Part shown: positions 1 through 12,900 of the stretch, in pieces
How positions within the stretch are numbered: the stretch's first letter is position 1
How the letters are laid out: every line of letters starts with the position of its first letter
Source of the DNA: Haliotis asinina
Taxonomy: Eukaryota; Mollusca; Gastropoda; Lepetellida; Haliotidae
Assembly (NCBI RefSeq): GCF_037392515.1
Contig: NC_090295.1
Coordinates: forward strand, 18,120,001 to 18,184,000
Direction: 5' to 3'
DNA: 64,000 nucleotides
Program-made: the position numbers and the translations under genes
The notes under the pieces: generated by a model
What the model was told of the DNA's origin: nothing
Database searches by the model: none
Seen by the model: the letters and a program-made list of their open reading frames with translations, nothing else

Positions 1-137
1 GCAATATTCCAGCAATATCGAGGCGGGGGACACCAGAAAATGGGCTTCACACATTGTACCCATGTGGGGAATCGAACCCGCGTCTTCGGCGCAACGAGCA
101 AACGCTTTAATCACTAGGCTACCCCACCGCCCCTACA
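1..137 (-). repeat. tRNA-derived SINE, cut by the window edge
   Basis: Read on the minus strand this is a tRNA-like head (A-box like GTAGCCTAGTGATTAAAGCG, B-box GGGTTCGATTCCCC), then a body ending in CTGGAATATTGC. The same element recurs about a dozen times in the window. Its 3' tail lies outside the window. Confidence 0.85.
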
Positions 138-1995
138 GGCGTTAAGGATAACGTCTGCATAAACATTTTGATAAATATGTAGAAACCAAAGGTTCTCAAG
201 AAATAAGCCGAGTTGATATTCCAGTTTGTTTGATTTTACACAGATATATTAAAACAAATTATCAAAGTTTTGTTAAATATCATTTTGCTAACGTATATTA
301 TCATGGGCGGAGGCATCCCTACCACTGTATAGATACGATGTATGCGAAATATGACGGACATTTGGCGTACAGACAACATGTATTGACATAACGGTAACCC
401 TATAATACCGTATACAGCACGTGTCTACACAAAACATTTACACAAGATATCGGACTTCCGGAGTGTCTAATGTTTATCAGGTCATGTACATAACGTATAT
501 TGATATGAAGAGCATACAGATATATACAGATATATACAAATACATACAGATATATTAAGCTGTTCACTGGTCGCAAGGGGAACATGGGTTGTTGTATCCA
601 GACACATAGAGGGTACATCAACTCATGGCCCTGAAGGGATCAGTGAACGACTTATGTATCTTACCGAACACCTCAATGTTAAGTTTGAACTGTTCGGAGC
701 ATGGGTATCTGATCGTACACTTCAGCCAACCTATGTGAATCAAACGATTCAGATCTTACATCGTCCTGTTTTTCTCCCAGGTATCATCTAAGTAAATTCG
801 CTGCGGTGTAATTCTGATTCGTATTATTCACAGGGACTATATTTGAACGTTTTGTCAAAATATAATTATTGGAATGCGAGACAAATCTTTTCGTAGCCAT
901 CACTTGATTTTGCAGACGACACAAGAAAAACAAAACAAATTTAGAGTTATCTCTTCTCCATTGATTTGCATTCGCAAGACATCGGTAATTTGTGTGCACC
1001 ATGCGTGATTCAATGTTATTCGAAATAAAGAAGCACTACCATGAAGTACCGAATGAGTTGCCATTGGCAGCGGAGTACTTTGCAAGTAGCCAATCAAAAA
1101 ACGACATTTATGAGTGAGTTAATATAATATTGAAATATACGTTCTCCATATATACAGAACAAATAAAATGATCATCAGGATTGTATACATAACATAATTA
1201 TATTATTTTAAACGGCATCCGATATATATACAAAATATATATTGATAAATAGGTCATCCGGCGTATATACAGAACATTATGTTATGTTTCTCAGACTGTA
1301 TACATAACATATACGTATACAAAGGTCACATGACGTATATACAAAACATATAGAACGATCCTCGGACAAGTCTACAGGACATAAATAATATACCGAATAC
1401 ATAACCTTTGCATATTAAATATATAGAGTACATGTACAAAAATATAACGCACATTCAGTGTACATTCAGTACATTATAAAGGCATTGATTGGTAACAAGC
1501 TGAAATCGTCTCGGAGGCTGGACATCCGGATTATCGGCGTCCAGACTAACGAGGCTTCACTGTATACCAGGCGTATATACAACTAGATGTGAAGTAGGAC
1601 ATTTTGTTTCTTTCTGTAATTTGGTCGCCTGGTATTGTCTGTATTATAAACCTGGGGGTCACCCGTACTATAAACAGTAAACAAAAATAATCAGATTTCC
1701 TCACATTGCAAAGAAGGGGTTAAATCTGGCTATATCCATCGACACATATGAGCAAAAAGTACATATGTCCTCAGGGCATCCCAAGAACGTGTATAGAATA
1801 ACGCCCTAATCAATTAGCATTACAGCCATATTAACGCTTAGATCACACTACCCCTTAAGGAAGGAGTATGCGTCACGAGACATACAGTTAACGTCTCTCT
1901 GACCTTTGACTTAGTTTTGGTATTCTGTGACATGAGCCCGAGAAAACAGGTGACATTGATCTACCACTTAGTCTGAAATAGCGAACTTTAGGTCA
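138..1995. other. AT-rich intergenic stretch with decayed short repeats
   Basis: I see no gene. Between about 480-560 and 1130-1450 a motif like ATATACAGAACAT or GTATACATAACAT recurs irregularly, which looks like a decayed tandem array. The short reading frames here show no recognisable protein. Confidence 0.5.
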
Positions 1996-2459
1996 AAGAT
2001 GCGCAGTCTTGTATAATGATTATTATTTCAATAATTATGGGTGCAAACAGGTGCATTTGTGGATATGCACACGAAGATCAGTGCAAGTGTCAAGTTGATG
2101 ACTTGTATGTGAAACCGATGAAACGCATTCGTAAGATAGGAGAAAATGCGAAACTGTCCAGACAAGTAACATTTCTATTGTTTTTAGAAACGACGCTCGG
2201 CATGTATGCTTCAAACAACATACAAATGTTTCTCTACTTATTTGGTTTTTTTTAATTAATGTCAAAATCTTGTGCCATTTGTTTGTTATTTTTATACTTT
2301 TAATATAGAAGCGAACAGTTGTGCATTTGTGATATGCGAATTCCTTATTTTACAGGAAGTGTTTGTCACAATATTTTTTATAATATTGCTCTGAATCAAA
2401 TTTTTGTCTCAGTGTTATTGTGATAATACACTGTCGTATTTCTTTCTCAGGATTTTACT

Positions 2460-2830
2460 CCATATCTATTTGTCATAGTGTTTTAATATACCCGCGTGTA
2501 ACCTATTTATCATTGTGCTTTGTTGCCTGACATTGCTCTAAATTAACTACTTGTTATAGTGCATTGTGATGTCTGTGTGGGAACTATTTATCATGGCATC
2601 TTTGTGCCATACCTATTTGTCATGGTGTTTTAATATACCTGTGTGTGACCTATTTATCATTGTGCTTTGTTGCCTGGCATTGCTCTAAATTAACTACTTG
2701 GTACAGTGTATTGTGATCTCTGTGTGGAAACTATTTATCATGGCATCTTTGTGGCATTGTTTTAACGTAAATACTTTATATGGTGTTTTGTCACATGTAT
2801 ATGTGGGAACTATTATCATGGCGGTTTTTC
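2460..2830. repeat. Direct duplication with a period of 147 bp
   Basis: Two consecutive copies about 147 bp apart share landmarks such as CATTGTGCTTTGTTGCCTG (about 2511 and 2658) and TTTAATATACC. Within each copy, shorter TATTTATCAT/TATTTGTCAT phrases repeat. The first part of a third copy follows. Confidence 0.75.
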
Positions 2831-3341
2831 TTGGGGTGGCATTGCTCGAAAGTAGAAACATGGTATGGTGTGCGTTTTGGAGGGGTCTTTTTTATTTTGT
2901 ATTTTTTTCTTTTGTTGTTTTTGCTGAAGGAACTATATGTCGTGGTTTAATATACTTAACCTCTTCCAGTCAATATAATGTTTTCAAAACATATTGCTTA
3001 AAGGTCACATGCAACCAAAAAATCAAACATAATTAAAACACATTTATCACTTATTCATGACATATAATATACATTGCTGCTTTAAAAAAACACAAATAAA
3101 CAAAATTATAAGGGTACAATCGCCATTCAAAAGTGCAATATTTTGTACTTGGGCTTACTTCCCCCGAAACGAAGTCATCGGGAGACCGAACCAAGTCATA
3201 GCGGGTGGATATGCACTCAAGTGTAACAGCGGCTTCTGATTGGCTGTTTCATTTGCTGATATACTGAGGGTTCATTGTGTGTACAGAAAGATGATCTGTT
3301 TGATGGGCATTTTAGAAGTATAGCGAGTCACAAGAAAGTAA

Positions 3342-3459
3342 GATTCTTTATGGATAACAACCTCTTTTTGTGTACTTGATGCGTCGTTTCAGTATGGATT
3401 CATACACAGTTATCAAACAAAATCATACACACTAAAAGAAGTCGTTATCCATGAAGAAT
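3342..3459. mobile_element. Foldback (hairpin) element, copy 1
   Basis: The left arm begins GATTCTTTATGGATAACAAC and the right arm is its near reverse complement, ending at about 3459. The sequence just before it (GGGCATTTTAGAAGT) also precedes the related hairpin at 17783, so both belong to one family. It sits inside the piggyBac-like element. Confidence 0.65.
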
Positions 3460-4077
3460 GTATATAGAGATGTTGAGTTTTGAAAATGCATGTTCTCTGA
3501 ATTTGCGTTCGATCCAATCAAAAATCATGTCAGTAGATATGGTAAACTACTGAGTGGCTGGAATCTGCCATTCGTCCAAGTACAAAGCAGGACTTGAAAC
3601 TGACAAGAGTTTGCACCAGTTTCCGTCAGATCCAGTCATCCGAAAAAAGTGAATGTAGTTTGTTTGCAACCCACAGACATAAAAACATGTCATGTGTATC
3701 ACACAGGACTCGGGTGCACGAGTCATAAATCAACTTATTTTCTTTATGTCGTATAGTCTGATAGGTGTTAAGTTCAAATTGCACGTGGTCAATGATTGAA
3801 GCTGTGTACTGCATGCTGTCTTTAGCAGACAGGCAGACAGACATATAGGTGTGAATAAACCAGACACTAAGATTTCTCTGTGACAGAGACTGCTTACCAC
3901 AATCAACAAGTTTATTTTACGTAACGAGTAGATTATTTACTTGTTTGTGTACACAACCAAGATTAGATTACTGCTCACGACCTCAGACGCTGGGCATGCA
4001 TACTGTTTCAAGCTCCGCGAACCTATTCACTGCGCATGCATTATGGACGCAGCGCAGCACAGCTGTTGAAACCAGTT

Positions 4078-4099
4078 TTCCCCCCAGCGCTGGGGGGAA
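4078..4099. repeat. Perfect 22-bp GC-rich palindrome
   Basis: A perfect palindrome: TT, six C, AGCGCT, six G, AA. It lies in the right half of the piggyBac-like element and could extrude as a cruciform. Confidence 0.9.
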
Positions 4100-4352
4100 T
4101 TTAGTGAAACGTTTGAACTCCGATTTCGCGGGCTTTTTTTTCATCGCGTTTTTTTCAACTTTATAAGTTGAATTGGCATTTTTTATGATTTGTTTCGGTA
4201 AGTGCATGTGACCTTTAAAACAATTTTGATAGGTTCGTATTACGAGAAAGGAATTACAAGAATATACTCAGAGGATATATATTGTGCAATGGACAAATTG
4301 AAATGGTCTTTGTCTCAACTCATGTTAGAAGTTGCAGCAGCAAAATGAGTTT

Positions 4353-4593
4353 AGTTTTATGCCACAGTCAGCAATATTCCAGCTATATCGAGGCGGTCTA
4401 TAAATAATTGAGTCTTGTTCAGACAACCCAGTGATGAATAACATGAACATCGATCCAGGCATCTGGGAACCGATGACATGTGTTTCCCTAACCGGCGAGC
4501 CTGATCACTGCATCCCGACAACCGCCTCTCACGACAAGCATGTGTGATTGAAGATCAATTCCAACCCGGATCTTCACGGGTTCGACGCAATCG
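4353..4593 (-). repeat. Interspersed repeat with CTCACTCA-type tail (family B)
   Basis: It reads tail-first: TTTAGTTTTATGCC, AGCAATATTCCAGCTATAT, GGGAACCGATGACATGTGT, then a decayed end near TCTTCACGGGT. The family has about ten copies here. Its 3' tail matches that of the tRNA-SINE, but its head is different. Confidence 0.85.
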
Positions 4594-4599
4594 ACTGGT

Positions 4600-5445
4600 A
4601 AAGACAAGGAGCAAATACTGTAGATGGAGATGAAAATCTGTTTATTTTCTTGCAGAACATGAAAATGTAAAGCGAATAACAAACATGTTGAATAAGGTGC
4701 AGTTTGAGTAGTTTTGTTACAGAGGGTTTACACAATTACAGCAGAGAAAATACAGTTTTAAAAAATAGATGTGTTGGGAAACAAAATTAGTTTGCCGTTT
4801 TCTCCTCACGGCATTATGTAACTCACTTCAGGGATGCACATAAACGGGTTTGTGTTGTTAAAAATATTCTTTAAGTTCACATATTATCAACCAACAATCC
4901 CTTCCAATATTGAAGTATACTATTAAGATCAGGAAATTGTGTGTTAATTTGTATTGCAATAATTACCATAGACCGTTTCCTACAGGTGACACGCATAAAT
5001 GTTTGACATGCTACTCAAGCAGATGACCCTGAAAGAGTGACCATTAGTACTCGCGCACGCTATTCTCACATGAAATGGCATGCAGAGCAAACGAAAAAAT
5101 ACAAACCTGGAAACCTTTTTTGCAAATGTTTTTCCTTTGGTTAGAAACATGAAACCAATTGATATCAGTGGTAGCGAAAGGAGATACACATTTGAAATAT
5201 AGTGCATTCTCATTTATAATAATTCGTCTCTTACCCTACTTTTATGGTTTAGCAAACAGTGTAAAATATTATAAGTGATTTTATTGTTATATTAAAAAAA
5301 CTCTCCGTTTCTGTTTATTACAAGAGTCACCTCATCCGGGATTCGTGCCTTGCAAAAGGGCACTGTGTGTATATACATGACTATAAAGAAGGGTGAGTTG
5401 ACCGTAGAGATGAGAAAAATGGATAAACATGCACATTTAAAGTTC
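4600..5445. other. Intergenic, nothing recognised
   Basis: AT-rich sequence with short frames only. No repeat family, exon or RNA gene is recognisable. Confidence 0.5.
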
Positions 5446-5448
5446 CGT

Positions 5449-6853
5449 GGATTTCAGTGAATACGTATAATGAATCAGTGTAGATTTCAGTAAATGTGTA
5501 TAATGAATCAGTGTAGATTTCAGTAAATGTGTATAATGAATCAGTGTAGATTTCAGTAAATGTGTATAATGAATCAGTGTAGATTTCAGTAAATATGTAT
5601 AATGAATCAGTGTAGATTTCAGTGAATACGTATAATGAATCAGTGTAGATTTCAGTGAATATGTATAATGAATCAGTGTAGATTTCAGTAGATGTGTATA
5701 ATGAATCAGTGTAGATTTCAGTAGATGTGTATAATGAATCAGTGTAGATTTCAGTGAATATGTATAATGAATCAGTGTAGATTTCAGTAAATATGTATAA
5801 TGAATCAGTGTAGATTTCAGTGAATATGTATAATGAATCAGTGTAGATTTCAGTAAATATGTATAATGAATCAGTGTAGATTTCAGTAAATGTGTATAAT
5901 GAATCAGTGTAGATTTCAGTAAATGTGTATAATGAATCAGTGTAGATTTCAGTAAATATGTATAATGAATCAGTGTAGATTTCAGTGAATACGTATAATG
6001 AATCAGTGTAGATTTCAGTGAATATGTATAATGAATCAGTGTAGATTTCAGTAAATGTGTATAATGAATCAGTGTAGATTTCAGTAGATGTGTATAATGA
6101 ATCAGTGTAGATTTCAGTGAATATGTATAATGAATCAGTGTAGATTTCAGTAGATGTGTATAATGAATCAGTGTAGATTTCAGTAAATGTGTATAATGAA
6201 TCAGTGTAGATTTCAGTAAATGTGTATAATGAATCAGTGTAGATTTCAGTAAATGTGTATAATGAATCAGTGTAGATTTCAGTAAATGTGTATAATGAAT
6301 CAGTGTAGATTTCAGTAAATGTGTATAATGAATCAGTGTTGATTTCAGTAAATGTGTATAATGAATCAGTGTAGATTTCAGTAAATGTGTATAATGAATC
6401 AGTGTAGATTTCAGTAAATGTGTATAATGAATCAGTGTAGATTTCAGTAGATGTGTATAATGAATCAGTGTAGATTTCAGTAAATGTGTATAATGAATCA
6501 GTGTAGATTTCAGTAAATGTGTATAATGAATCAGTGTAGATTTCAGTAAATGTGTATAATGAATCAGTGTTGATTTCAGTAAATGTGTATAATGAATCAG
6601 TGTAGATTTCAGTAAATGTGTATAATGAATCAGTGTAGATTTCAGTAAATGTGTATAATGAATCAGTGTAGATTTCAGTAAATGTGTATAATGAATCAGT
6701 GTAGATTTCAGTAAATGTGTATAATGAATCAGTGTAGATTTCAGTAAATGTGTATAATGAATCAGTGTAGATTTCAGTAAATGTGTATAATCAATCAGTG
6801 TAGATTTCAGTAAATATGTATAATGAATCAGTGTAGATTTCAGTAAATGTGTA
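5449..6853. repeat. 33-bp minisatellite, about 42 copies
   Basis: The unit contains GAATCAGTGTAGATTTCAGT, then a variable triplet area (AAATGTG, GAATATG, AGATGTG, GAATACG), then TATAAT. Successive copies are 33 bp apart (for example 5465 to 5498). The first half mixes variants; the second half is almost uniform AAATGTG, which suggests recent local homogenisation. Confidence 0.95.
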
Positions 6854-6854
6854 T

Positions 6855-7199
6855 CTTTCTGAACATTTCAGTACATGGACACAGTCCCTTGAAAACATCA
6901 GTACTAAATATACATACATATATTCATAAATATACATATTTACGGATTATACATAGTTACTGTAAGATATACACGTAGAACGAAAGTACATTTGTAGTAC
7001 AAATCAAACATATGTACAGATGCATTCAAAGAAGGTGCATATTGTAATGTCAAACATGAAACTAAAGTATATTCTTTCAGAATGGTCAAACATATGTGTA
7101 CACATTCATTGAAAGTGCACCTCTTGTAGTGTCAATCGTATGCATACTCAAACAAATATGACGCATCCATAGTAACGGTCAAGCATAAAACGAAAGTGC
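6855..7199. repeat. Decayed tandem units related to the 59-bp array
   Basis: Phrases such as GGTCAAACATATGTGTACACATTCA and AAAGTGCAC recur every 60 bp or so. The same degenerate phrases flank the 59-bp minisatellite at 7990 and 9830-9990, so the old array once covered this whole stretch. Confidence 0.55.
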
Positions 7200-7500
7200 A
7201 TTATTATTATTATGTTTTACAGATTAAGATAGAGAGGGCTCGGGTGATCCTGGCACACTGATGTTGGCAAAGCTCATCATCAGCCCAGGGCCCTCACCCC
7301 CTCCACACGCAGCCCAGACAGCGAATGGGACTTCTCCCACCAAGTCGAACCCACCAAGAACTTTCCGGAGAATATGAAGGCTCCCTAACACTGCAGCCTT
7401 CTGCATTACCCAGATTGTCAGAAAGGCTGTGCTCGCGGTGGAGAACCCGGGCACGCTCCTGATGATGATGATTATTGTTATTATTATTATTGGATCGTCA
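7200..7500 (-). mobile_element. LINE 3' end with TAA repeats
   Basis: On the minus strand the segment ends in AAAACATAATAATAATAA, a short tandem tail typical of some LINE 3' ends, and a second trinucleotide run lies at about 7458-7492. It carries an open stretch of about 119 codons, but I recognise no domain. Together with the next SINE it interrupts the old 60-bp array. Confidence 0.45.
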
Positions 7501-7509
7501 TATATCCAT

Positions 7510-7980
7510 TCAGCTATTGCTTGCTTGCTCATGCAGCTGGTATGGATGTCCGTCTGCGCATCACATCGTATTATCAACCTCAACTCCCTGGGGAGTATAC
7601 AACTCTTGCTGCCACCAGGCGCACCGTGTTTATTGTGGCTCTCTCATCCTAAGGAGGTACCCAACTGACAGCTGGGTGGACTGGGACACACAGTCACAGT
7701 ACTTTGTCCAAGTTTACTGCACGTTGCTGTACACACAACAAGGTGTTTGCATGCATTCATATGGCCACCATCTGGTCACATACCAACGGATTCGTGGGTT
7801 CTTTTAAGTCCACAGGGTTGTGTACTGTACATTAGGGGTTGTGACAACACGGAAGGAATCTGCACACAAGGTTGACTCTAAGGTTTTTATACCCGGCCAC
7901 AGGTGGGATCGATCCCGACACCTCAACCTCGCTGGTTCACTAGCCTGACGCTTTAGCCAGCTCGCCCACCGCACCCCACT
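7510..7980 (-). mobile_element. Second type of tRNA-derived SINE
   Basis: On the minus strand it starts with a tRNA-like head, GGGCGAGCTGGCTAAAGCG as A-box region and GGGATCGATCCCACC as B-box region, then a body of about 350 bp ending beside a TAA/TCA run. It differs from the common SINE of this window. Confidence 0.7.
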
Positions 7981-7984
7981 GCCT

Positions 7985-9835
7985 TCTCTCATAATGGTCA
8001 TACTATGTATACAAATGCAAAGTAAGTACAGCTGTAGTAATGAGTACATCTCTCATAATGGTAAAACATGTGTACACAGACAACACAAGTACAGCTGTAG
8101 TAATGAGTACTACATAATGGTAAAACATGTGTACACAGACAACACAAGTACAGCTGTAGTAATGAGTACTACATAATGGTAAAACATGTGTACACAGACA
8201 ACACAAGTACAGCTGTAGTAATGAGTACTACATAATGGTAAAACATGTGTACACAGACAACACAAGTACAACTGCAGTAATGAGTACTACATAATGGTAA
8301 AACGTGTACACAGACAACACAAGTACAGCTGTAGTAATGAGTACTACATAATGGTAAAACATGTGTACACAGACAACACAAGTACAGCTGTAGTAATGAG
8401 TACATCTCTCATAATGGTAAAACATGTGTACACAGACAACACAAGTACAGCTGTAGTAATGAGTACTACATAATGGTAAAACATGTGTACACAGACAACA
8501 CAAGTACAGCTGTAGTAATGATTACATCTCTCATAATGGTAAAACATGTGTACACAGACAACACAAGTACAACTGCAGTCACGGTCTCTCATAATGGTAA
8601 AACATGTGTACACAGACAACACAAGTACAGCTGTAGTAATGAGTACTACATAATGGTAAAACATGTGTACACAGACAACACAAGTACAGCTGTAGTAATG
8701 AGTACTACATAATGGTAAAACATGTGTACACAGACAACACAAGTACAGCTGTAGTAATGAGTACATCTCTCATAATGGTAAAACATGTGTACACAGACAA
8801 CACAAGTACAACTGCAGTCACGGTCTCTCATAATGGTAAAACATGTGTACACAGACAACACAAGTACAGCTGTAGTAATGAGTACATCTCTCATAATGGT
8901 AAAACATGTGTACACAGACAACACAAGTACAACTGCAGTCACGGTCTCTCATAATGGTAAAACATGTGTACACAGACAACACAAGTACAACTGCAGTCAC
9001 GGTCTCTCATAATGGTAAAACATGTGTACACAGACAACACAAGTACAACTGTAGTCACGGTCTCTCATAATGGTAAAACATGTGTACACAGACAACACAA
9101 GTACAACTGCAGTCACGGTCTCTCATAATGGTAAAACATGTGTACACAGACAACACAAGTACAACTGTAGTCACGGTCTCTCATAATGGTAAAACATGTG
9201 TACACAGACAACACAAGTACAACTGTAGTCACGGTCTCTCATAATGGTAAAACATGCGTACACAGACAACACAAGTACAACTGTAGTCACGGTCTCTCAT
9301 AATGGTAAAACATGTGTACACAGACAACACAAGTACAACTGCAGTCACGGTCTCTCATAATGGTAAAACATGTGTACACAGACAACACAAGTACAACTGT
9401 AGTCACGGTCTCTCATAATGGTAAAACATGTGTACACAGACAACACAAGTACAACTGCAGTCACGGTCTCTCATAATGGTAAAACATGTGTACACAGACA
9501 ACACAAGTACAGCTGTAGTAATGAGTACTACATAATGGTAAAACATGTGTACACAGACAACACAAGTACAGCTGTAGTAATGAGTACTACATAATGGTAA
9601 AACATGTGTACACAGACAACACAAGTACAGCTGTAGTAATGAGTACTACATAATGGTAAAACATGTGTACACAGACAACACAAGTACAGCTGTAGTAATG
9701 AGTACTACATAATGGTAAAACATGTGTACACAGACAACACAAGTACAACTGTAGTAATGAGTACTACATAATGGTAAAACATGTGTACACAGACAACACA
9801 AGTACAACTGTAGTCACGGTCTCTCATAATGGCCA
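7985..9835. repeat. 59-bp minisatellite with two variants, about 30 copies
   Basis: Core TAATGGTAAAACATGTGTAC then ACAGACAACACAAGTACA. Type A continues GCTGTAGTAATGAGTACTAC (59 bp), type B continues ACTGCAGTCACGGTCTCTC (about 58 bp). Type A dominates to about 8560, both alternate to about 8950, B runs to about 9480, then A returns. Open frames inside it are an artefact of periodicity. Confidence 0.95.
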
Positions 9836-9999
9836 AACGTGTACATTCACATACAACTAAAGTAATTCTCTCATAATGGACAAGCATACGTGTTCCCATT
9901 CAGTGAAAATGCATCTTTACTAATGTTCAAACATGTATATACACATACAATGTATGTGCACCTCCAGTAGAGGTCAATATGTGTATATACACACAAGGA
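9836..9999. repeat. Decayed minisatellite units next to the SAMD9-like gene
   Basis: Diverged copies (TAATGGCCAAACGTGTACATTCACATAC and similar) continue to about 9995, within a few bases of the stop codon of the minus-strand gene, so they probably form its 3' untranslated region. Confidence 0.6.
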
Positions 10000-12900
10000 T
10001 CAAAATTCTTGGCTCTTGCAAATTTGTTGCTGGCATGTTTCATTTGCACACTTTTTTGACTGTTCACAGCTGAGGATCTCAACCTTTGATCCACACGAAA
10101 TGCATTCATACTTTTTCAATGCCTTTACATTGAAAGCCTCATATCCATTGAAGAAACTAAATCCAAGATGAAATTCCACACGAACACCAGCGTTAATGGG
10201 ACCTTCAAATTCGGTACGCAGTGGTACAAAGAACACTGAAACTGGAACATAGTTGTTGCCGAGATCGAGTTCGATAAACCCTGCTACTTTGTTCTTGTTT
10301 GGCGGACGGATGGTACCCCGACATACCACGAGAGAACGACTTGCACTTGATACTTTTGTAACCTCTCCTTCAGAGTTACCAGTATAAATTTTGTTGGAAA
10401 TCAAACACTTGATCCCTTTTCCGGTGTTTCCTAACCACTCTCGGGGAAATCGAGACCTTGTTACCCAGCGTCCATATTTCCGCAGTTCCTCTTTCAAGTT
10501 CTGGGCCTCAGACAAGCATTCAGGGCTGCCATTCCCCATTTCCGAGCCAAATCCAATCATGCTTGTGAGAACAAAGAGATAAAACTTTGACATAGGTGAA
10601 CCGAGCATTGAATGCCATTTTCTGACCTCAGTCAGGACAGCTTCTAGACTGTAGACCCGAGAAAGACTTTCATGTCTGATTACGTGTAGCCATTCCTGGA
10701 AATCAATCTCAAGTGTCCTCTTGTCTTCCACGCCTCTGTAGAATGCATCTTCAAAGATCTCTTGAAATAAAGCAACAATTACTTTAATGTCTTCTTCGCA
10801 TCGAATGCTCTCAAAATGGGCATGTCCACCATGTTTTAACTTCTTGGCAGCAATTTTGAACCTTTTACTGCCAATAGTATCAGGTAAGTTTAATGCCTCT
10901 AATCCTTGACCATATTTGCCAAGCAAATTTTGATGCCAAGTTACAGCATCAGTGAAAGAGCTATCAATGTCAGCAGGATCAACGACTGTCGAGCATTCCA
11001 TGATCAAATCATCAATGGCTGTGATACTTTTCTTTATGAACATGGCAGCTTGTGAACCATTTTCTGAATCAATGTAATCAGCTATGTTTTTGTAACCACT
11101 ATACCGACGTACAAAGTCACACACCTGTAGCCTGACATTAATCTCCCCGACATACCCGAAACTATCTTCATGCCCTGATGGCTTAGCTTCTCTGCATTTG
11201 ACAAACCGATCACAAGCTAACTCTGCTAGCTGCAATATATCCGAAGCCATCTCCTCAAAGCTGTTGCCTGAAGGTTTGAATCTGTTTACCTTTTGTCCAT
11301 ATATCATGCCATACATGTGATAAATTTGAGACAGAGTTATTGTCAATCTTTCATTTTGTTCTTCAGGGGTTTTTCTTTCCATTTTCTTCACACAAAGGTT
11401 TAAAGCTGTTTCGAAGGCACATATAGCTTTATCGTCCTCATTTGGCCTACACATTGCATAAAATCGTCCCAAGTGTGCATGGAAATTTGGTTCTTTGGGA
11501 AATGCTTTGCACAGCGTTTGCAAGACCTGAAGTCGTTCCGTGTATGGTGGTTTTGATGTGATGTCCACCAGCAGTTTTGCTAATGGAGGACGTTTCTTGG
11601 ACTGTGCCTCACTTTCCCCCAAACCTTTGCTGTCCCGGGAGATGAAGGTTTGAACGAGCATATACATTACTGCCTGTGGAGATACAGCTGATTTCCCCTT
11701 TTTCAGGCTTGCATCGTCGATGAAGGAAACTGCCAACCGGCCCAAATTGTTACATGCCTTTAAGGAAAGTGACTCACTCCGATCACTTCTGCTGGCATGT
11801 CCCCTTGTGAGAAGTTGCTCTAATATCTCCTTTGCAATGATATAGTGGCATGCCCTGATCTCATTTGATTTGCCTTTGGAAGCATCATTGACAACAAACA
11901 GTCTTACTTCAAATGGAAAATCGTCAATAGACACAACATAGTTGGCTGGTTTTCCAAGCATACGGGCAAAGAACTGGCATGGAATCGAGGTTTGTCCATA
12001 GTAATAGACAAGGGAAATATACCCCAACATCTTCTGCCATGGAAGAAGTTCTTTTGAGGTGTCCTTGTCCACACGGAGATATCCATCCACATAGGACTGA
12101 ATGCCGTTAAACTCATGCAGATATGCAGTGAGTCCAAACTCGTATAACTGATGCTCAACCCCTTTCTTCACATCCTTGCTTAGTGATTTAAGTGCATCAG
12201 CTTTCTGTTTATCTGTGCAAAAACATCCAAATTTTGTGGCAAGATTTCTTGCTTCCTTTCTGCTGACATGTCCCTGGAGCCAGAATTCCTTAGATGTATT
12301 TGCTTTTTCTGACATGCTGTATGGATATCTCTTCACATAGAGCACAACCAAACACATCTGCCGTACACTTCGCCTCAGATAGCGTATGTTGTGCTCATCC
12401 TCACCGTCAATCAGTGCGATGACAGGTAGATGTGTTCTTTCATACAGATACTCAAGACGGCTTACGATGTCCCCAACAGATGCACCTGAGTGGAAGTGTA
12501 TTTGTACACAAGGTGAAATATCCCTTAATTCCCAAAGAACACGTTGTGCCAAAGTTGATCCACCTGATCCAGGTGCATGATAAAGAGTATACTGTCCAGA
12601 TTTAAATGACAGGACAAAGCCTTTGATTTTCTCAACGATTTGGTCCATTGCATCTCTTTCCACATCCAAGTAATCTGACCCACAAAGAAACCTAGTGTCC
12701 CATTTAAGTGTTCCACCTTTAAAGAAAACATGTGCTTCTTCTTCAATGACGTCAGCATCTGCTGAGTCTTCAGGAATCTTCTTGTAGATTACGTCCATAT
12801 ATTCATGTAGCCATACAAACCCTTGCTTGTCAACTGTATTTCCACAATCATTTGGTATTTCCAACAAGTCATAGTTTCTCTTTGACCTGGCACTTTTGTG

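Larger units (their letters stand above)
2998..4218. mobile_element. Non-autonomous piggyBac-like DNA element, 1.2 kb
   Basis: Both ends show TTAA (2998-3001 and 4215-4218) directly next to inverted termini AGGTCACATGCA (3002-3013, and its reverse complement at 4203-4214). A TTAA target with short inverted ends is the signature of the piggyBac superfamily. No transposase frame is present, so it would be mobilised in trans. Inside lie a foldback insertion (3342-3459) and a perfect palindrome (4078-4099). Family assignment rests on target and termini only. Confidence 0.7.

Noticed and set aside
60-135. tRNA gene
   Set aside because: The A- and B-box match is part of a repeated SINE with a fixed body and no credible cloverleaf acceptor stem.
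7985-9835. CRISPR-like array
   Set aside because: Copies are contiguous tandem units without unique spacers, and the DNA is animal nuclear.
8003-9899. Long Cys/Tyr/Val-rich frames on both strands
   Set aside because: They follow the 59-bp minisatellite periodicity, exist in several frames at once and have no non-repeat sequence.
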